Source: Smittium mucronatum
Taxonomy: Eukaryota; Kickxellomycota; Harpellomycetes; Harpellales; Legeriomycetaceae
Reading direction: 5' to 3'
Assembly: GCA_001953115.1 (NCBI GenBank)
Contig: LSSL01007688.1
Span: forward strand, 1 to 13,653
Length of the DNA: 13,653 nt
Within the stretch, counting starts at the first letter, position 1. Every line of letters starts with the position of its first letter. A program made the translations under genes and the position numbers. The notes beneath the pieces are model-generated. The model made no database searches and was not told the DNA's origin. It saw only the letters and a list, made by a program, of their open reading frames with translations. Below are positions 8,757 through 13,653 of the stretch, one piece after another.

Positions 8757-8927
8757 GGTATACATACGCCTGAGATAATATATTAAAGAACAAATAAAGG
8801 TTCTTCTCAGTCGTCTGCATGGGTAGTCCTTATTACATTTGAGCAATTTCATCTCACATGGAATATTCGCATGGTCGATAAATGCCTCCACATTTACTGG
8901 CCTTTCGCTTAATTTGCGGGGTAGTAA
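8757..8927 (-). pseudogene. Cys-containing basic coding-like patch, 57 codons
   Basis: Fifty-seven codons are open on the minus strand between TAA 8930-8928 and TAA 8756-8754, long for this composition. The peptide begins LLPRKLSERPVNVEAFIDH and continues ANIPCEMKLLKCNKDYPCRR, followed by basic and then hydrophobic residues. Cys occur at about residues 24, 31, 37 and 46. The motif CNKDYPC resembles CNKDHCLC in the Gag-like relic 0.6 kb upstream on the same strand and in the same phase, and the DNA match (GTCCTTRTTAC on the plus strand) is visible too. This hints at a second, eroded copy of a Cys-rich finger, or at one multi-finger protein. Family assignment is open. No start codon is present. 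Confidence 0.35.
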
Positions 8928-9322
8928 TTATATTTTGCTGGGAAATTGGATTACCAGTCCCTTGACAGCATACTGGTCAAAGTATTTTCCAGTAACAATT
9001 TCTATTAAAATCTGTTAATTATTTATACATAATTATTTTTCTCAGTACTGTTCTCCATTCTGGTCAAAATAATTCATATTACAAATTTCGATCGAAATAT
9101 ACTAATAATTTCTCTTCAATAATTTTTACCAGGATTTTTCTCTAGTCCGGTCAAAATGATTTTTACTACAGATTTCCCTAAAAATCTGCTAATAGATTTT
9201 GATCAATTATTATTACCGGGACTTAGTACCAACCCGGTCAAAATATTTATCGATACTGTTTTCGCTTATTATCAGCTAGAGGTTTATATTTAGTTTTTCA
9301 GAGTCCTTTCAGTTTTCTTTTC
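8888..9322. repeat. Degenerate tandem array, 87-bp unit
   Basis: The sequence GGTCAAA recurs at 8975, 9062, 9149 and 9236, exactly 87 bases apart each time. Aligned without gaps, units 8975-9061 and 9149-9235 agree at about 60% of positions by my count. They share blocks such as AAAATCTG and ATTA(C/T)(C/T)-type stretches. The right half of a further unit precedes the array (ATTACCAGTCCC near 8951), and weaker copies of the GTCAA anchor follow at about 9325 and 9416 with spacings of 88 and 91. On the minus strand the unit begins FD(R/Q) and spans 29 codons, in phase with the flanking coding-like patches, although stop codons recur at aligned positions. It is either an old minisatellite or an eroded internal protein repeat. 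Confidence 0.6.
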
Positions 9323-9416
9323 CAGTCATAATATTTTATGCTATTCATGACTTATTCTTGACTAAGCTTTTTAAATTTCGTTTTATCTTTTAAGAATCAT
9401 TCTTTAGACTTTTCAG

Positions 9417-9680
9417 TCAATTCAACTTTGATTTTTCCCTTATAGGTGATACCCGGGATTCTTCTTTAAATATTCTACAAGTATCCAATAAAGGACCAGT
9501 ACCGCATAAACAGTGGTCCTTGTTACAGGTTAGCACAGTAAAAAAACTAAAAATATAAAGAATCTGGTGTACCACTCTTATTTTACAATGGTAGGTTCGG
9601 TTAACAAGATGTGTGAAACTATACAGTCTGCTTCTAGACAGTCCAAAGATCCAGGTCATAAAAGTATAGTACCGCTCCAT
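9417..9680 (-). pseudogene. Gag-like relic with BEL/Pao-type zinc-knuckle pattern
   Basis: An 87-codon minus-strand frame starts with ATG at 9680-9678 and ends at TGA 9419-9417. The phase is open a little further upstream, to a TGA near 9710. Residues 52-87 include CNKDHCLCGTGPLLDTCRIF and then KEESRVSPIREKSKLN. The spacing C59, position 63, C68, F71 matches the finger of BEL/Pao Gag proteins (C-x2-C-x3-H-x4-C-x2-F, then a basic stretch and a second Cys-containing motif). Here the first Cys is His56 and the His is Pro63, so it could not bind zinc in the usual way. After the TGA the phase reads LKS, as could follow the second knuckle. The first 50 residues are not recognisable. Assignment is from remembered family pattern only. 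Confidence 0.35.
9491..9521. repeat. Hairpin AAGGACCA / TGGTCCTT inside the Gag-like relic
   Basis: AAGGACCA at 9491-9498 and TGGTCCTT at 9514-9521 are perfect reverse complements around a 15-base loop. AAGGACCAG also recurs at 9744-9752, and GGTCCTTGTTA recurs at 8352-8362. These short repeated words are confined to the 8.3-9.8 kb island. Confidence 0.4.
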
Positions 9681-9719
9681 CTGGTTAGGAATCCCTAATC
9701 TAGTTATCCTTCACTTCCG

Positions 9720-9960
9720 ACTACCTCATCTTAACATTAAGCCAAGGACCAGCAGAAAATAGAAGAATCTCTAGGTATAATCAAGAGAAAAATCATACAT
9801 TGGTTCAATTGAATTTATTTTCTAAGATAAAAATAAAGTATTATTGTTATTTAAATAAAATCTAATTACATCGGCCCAAAGCTGCCGAAGTAAATATGCC
9901 CCCAAAACACTGGGTAACTCTAGTTATCAAAGATATCCAATTTACAAGACACCATTTTAA
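9720..9960. other. Right border of the G+C-richer island, no gene seen
   Basis: Moderately G+C-richer bases at 9720-9765 and 9868-9930 (with CGGC / GCCG and CCC / GGG short inverted words) are separated by AT-rich DNA. No frame is coding-like here. The word CTAGTTATC occurs at both about 9700 and about 9921. The stretch probably belongs to the same decayed element as 8340-9720. Confidence 0.3.
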
Positions 9961-12900
9961 ATTTAAGCTACATAACTAATTCATTTATTTTAAAAAAAGT
10001 AGTCTTAATATCTTTTATTAGGTATATCTAGCGAAATTGATTGGTTATTATTCAAAATTGAAATACGAAAATGATTTCTAAATCATTGGTTCGAATTTAA
10101 TTTAGATAATTCTGAAAATATGAATTTTTAGCAAAAATTAAAAATTAAAAAAAAGTTGAGCTTGTTTATATCAACTTTTTCTTTTGTTAAAGAAAATATT
10201 TTTTAATGAAAAATCTTTTTTCCGATTCTAATCTAAAAGTTCATCCCATTGGTTAAATCATTTATTTTTTTTTATGACAATTATCGTTATAAAGTATAAA
10301 AATAATGTCTTTAATATTTTTTAATATTGCTCAAACTCATAAAATTATTTTTCTACAGCACAAGTGTATTTTATTCGCCAAATTAAATAATCATAATTAT
10401 AAAATCGCTATAATATGTATAAGCCAGTTGAAAAAAAAAGATAATGAAAAAATAAGAGGTTTAAATTTAAAGAGATTTTTTATTTTTTTTTCATTATGAT
10501 AATGATAAAGCCCCTTAAAACTAGAACATATAATTAAACTAAGGAGTTTAACTAAACTTGTAAGTTATATAAATATTGCAATATTGTAATCATATTTTAT
10601 AAAATAAAAATTCATAATTAATTTCTTTTTCTTTAAAAATGAGGATTTAATTTATGTTTCAAATAGTAAGAATTATATCCTATTAAATAGAAATAGAAAT
10701 AAAATTAACAAAATAAAGTTTTTATTTTTTTAAAAAATGAGTTTTGTACACTATAATGACCACTTCGCCATATCTATATAGAAAATTGAAATTGAAATTG
10801 ATTTTTAAATTATTTGACGATTTAAATTCTACCTAAAATTAAAAAATCCTTAATTAAAACTTTTTTTATTAAAACCCTTTATTTTCTTATAAGTTTTTCC
10901 GAAAACCATTGAATTTTCCAAAAATTTATTAAAAATCAAATTTTTAATAAAATTAATAATTTTTTTATATACTTCATTGATTTTTCTGGATGTAAATTCT
11001 CTTTTGTTTCATTTTGTATTCTTTTGTAAATGATTTCTTTTCCAATTAAATAAGCTGAAGGTAACCTTTGATAATTTCGATATTTGAAATTTGCAAAATT
11101 GAAAAAAAATCGAAATTAACGATTTTTAATTTATGAACCTATTTCGAATAATGATATTTATCAATCAGACTGCTATAAAAAAGATTCGATTTTATTTTAG
11201 GTGTCAAAAAAAACATTTAATATAAATAGTGAATTTTAAAAAAAGTTATAATTCACATTTATTACAAAATAGAATTGCTTATATTAAAAAATGTGTTTCT
11301 AGTTTATATTTTCATTAAAAGTTGAAAGAAGTGAATATCTGCAAAATTAACATTCTGATCAAACTGAAAGGAGAAAATAGTGTTTCAAAGGCGTTCAAAA
11401 TTTAAAAAATATGTTATATTAACTATATTATATTTTTAAAAATACAGAGAGAATTGGGAAATATGTAAATAGTTCTACATAATATAGTAAAATAAAGTAA
11501 TCCGCTAATGGCACAAAATTTTATCTAAAGTGTCCAAGATATTAAATTAACGGATATCGCACATTTAAAAAAAAATAGGTATAAAATTTTGATCAAGATT
11601 GGAATCCACATTAAAAAAAGAAATATTATGATTTAATCTCAGTTTTTGCTTTTTAATAATTATCTAGAGAATCTCAATATTATCGAGATGATACTTTTTT
11701 TTGGCAAAAAAAAATTGAAAACATCCTTTTATTCACAGATTTCAAACTGCTAAATTCCACAATATGGCAATATTAATGATCAAACAGCTTAATTTGTTTA
11801 GTTTTATTTTCAAAGAATTCTGATTTTATTTTTCAATAATAATTTTTTTTAAAATTCCGCTTTCGAATATTTAGGTTTACCTGTAGTAATATTGTGATAT
11901 ATCTGTATTTTTGTTACAAATCGAAACAAATACCATTCCCGAACCAATTCCCAGTGATTGCAGACCAGCCTGGGTGACAGTTGAAAGTGGGATGAAATTT
12001 AATAATTATTTTTTCCGTTTATTGTCTTTTATTGAATTAATTTTTTAGCTTTTTAGAGTATTTAAATTCATAAATAAACAAATAAATGCCATCCATAGTT
12101 TTATACCCGGAAAAAACCGATAACTAATAAGTTCAGAAAAATAAATCTAAAAATCAAATTAAATCATAAATAACTTGATTTTACGGAGTTTTTCAACTGA
12201 ATAACATCAATTATTCAAATAAAACATATAAACTAAGATATTTTTTAATAAATAACTCGAATTGTTGATATTTAAGCCATTTATAAATGAAATTTTTTTA
12301 TCCTTCTTTATTCAAATTAAATTAAAAAGGAGTGATCAACGAATTAAATATTGTAACTTGGTATTTTTTTTAGTTATATCGTATTTAGTGGGGAGATCAG
12401 CTTTATTCATGTTTTATTAATAAAGAGTTCAAATTAATTAAACATAAGCCTATGAAGTCAATCATCGGATATAATATAAAAATTATTTATTAATGCTTTA
12501 AAAAATAGCCAATTCTTCTAAAATCTTTTAAAGTAAACATATTTTTTTATAAAAATCCTTACTTGCTCTATAGTTGAATTAGATACATTTATGTAGCGAT
12601 ATTAATGAGGTAATTTTAACTAAATTATGAAAAAGGAATTATATATATATATTTTGACCAATTAAAGCAGTAACCAAGATGGGAATTGGTAGAATTTATA
12701 TTGGATAGCCTTCTTATATCGTAGATTCACTAATTTTACTTTTATTTTTTTGTTAATATTATCTATTCTATGGATAATATAAGAAAAAGAATCCAGAATA
12801 CATTAAACTAAGTGTTTTCTTAGTATGAATAAATGAGATACTCTCTTTGATAGAAATTGCTTTGCCATAAATTTTCTATATTCATAATGATTTTATTATA

Positions 12901-13653
12901 CCAATGAATGATTTGTAAAGTTCTTGGTTGCTACAAAATTAAAAACGCTAATAGAAATTTCATAAAGAAAAGATTGAGTAATGTTAATTAGCTCAATATT
13001 TTCATATATCTTAATTATATTTGAAAAAGTTTAGGTTTATATCAAGCAATATTTAAATGTTAAAAAAAAAAATTGGAAAAGATATATGAGGTATTATTCC
13101 TTAATAGTTTCGTTAGTTATTAAATGTGGGGTATTATTAAATAACTGTAATTGATAATAGTAGAATCTTTCGAATTTTTAAACCTTTTTTTGCGAAATAG
13201 ATCTAAAATCTCTAAAAGAAATCGGTATTTGCATAATGACCCTATTAAATAATTAGGTAAATAATATTTTCACTGGTCCAATAAATCCAAAATTCATCAA
13301 AATTAAGCCTTTTTAAAGAAATAAGTTCATTGGAAATTCTGAATTACAATAATTTACCTATTTATTAATATAATCATTAACTTTTTTTTTAAAATATAAA
13401 AATTAAACTTTTTAGAATCAAGTCAGTCATATTTAAAGACAATAAAGAATATTAAATATTCGTTTTAAACAAAAAGGAAATCTCACCACGTTTTTTAGTA
13501 AATATTTTAAAATATAAATGTTTGAATTTTTTTTTTGAGCCTAGCAATAAAATAAGCAAATTTATTTGATTAAAATTAAATTGACATGCATTTCGGGAAA
13601 TCGAGATGTTATTTTCAACTTAAATAAAACGGGTTAGATTGTAAAAAATAGAC
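9960..13653. other. AT desert to the window end, one small G+C-richer patch
   Basis: About 3.7 kb of A and T runs without a supportable gene, RNA or satellite. The 64-codon plus-strand frame at 10305-10499 has AT-driven composition and no motif. A short richer patch at about 11935-11990 contains CCCGAACC and CCAGCCTGGGTGACAG, with no open frame of note. A 7-bp inverted repeat AGTTATT / AATAACT lies at 13115-13146, and TA microsatellite stretches occur near 12640-12655. Confidence 0.5.

Noticed and set aside
8888..9322. Regular spacing suggesting a CRISPR array
   Set aside because: The whole 87-bp unit is repeated and diverged. There are no short identical repeats separated by unique spacers.
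9680..9700. TTAGG and CCTAA words as telomeric repeats
   Set aside because: They occur only as isolated single copies within inverted words, not as tandem arrays.
10081..10110. GGTTCGAA at about 10088, like a tRNA B box
   Set aside because: No A box, acceptor stem or anticodon arm could be fitted around it.
10305..10499. 64-codon plus-strand frame
   Set aside because: AT-driven composition, no motif, isolated in the desert.

Overview
This is a eukaryotic, extremely AT-rich stretch (roughly one fifth G+C by eye, much less in long parts), dominated by A and T runs. I see no intact gene, rRNA, tRNA or CRISPR array. What can be recognised is decayed transposable-element material: the 3' end of a poly(A)-tailed non-LTR retrotransposon, and a remnant on the minus strand resembling the zinc-knuckle region of a BEL/Pao-type Gag. 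BEL/Pao elements are known from animals, and AATAAA followed by poly(A) fits an animal retroposon, so an AT-rich invertebrate (perhaps an arthropod) is the most economical source. The species is not identifiable, and the animal assignment is inference.

Layout: 1-475 is the truncated retrotransposon end (ORF2 C-terminus relic, 3' UTR with small stem-loops, AATAAA, 18-A tail). 476-950 is AT-rich filler. About 936-1475 is a G+C-richer island with broken coding-like frames and G-rich motifs, followed by a near-perfect foldback hairpin (1834-1880) and a pyrimidine tract. 1905-6515 is an AT desert with no supportable gene. 6541-6846 is a small island with an interrupted coding-like frame. 7390-8340 is again empty. 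8340-9720 is the richest island: on the minus strand a Gag-like relic, an 87-bp degenerate tandem array (29 codons per unit) and two further coding-like patches all lie in the same reading phase. 9960-13653 is another AT desert with one small G+C-rich patch near 11935-11990.

The islands do not form a working pathway. They look like a graveyard of mobile elements being eroded towards AT. The most interesting open questions are whether the 9704-8412 minus-strand frame is one old protein, and what the 87-bp array was. Interruptions in several frames are mostly TAA/TAG. This is compatible with C-to-T decay of glutamine codons or, much less likely, with a reassigned code.
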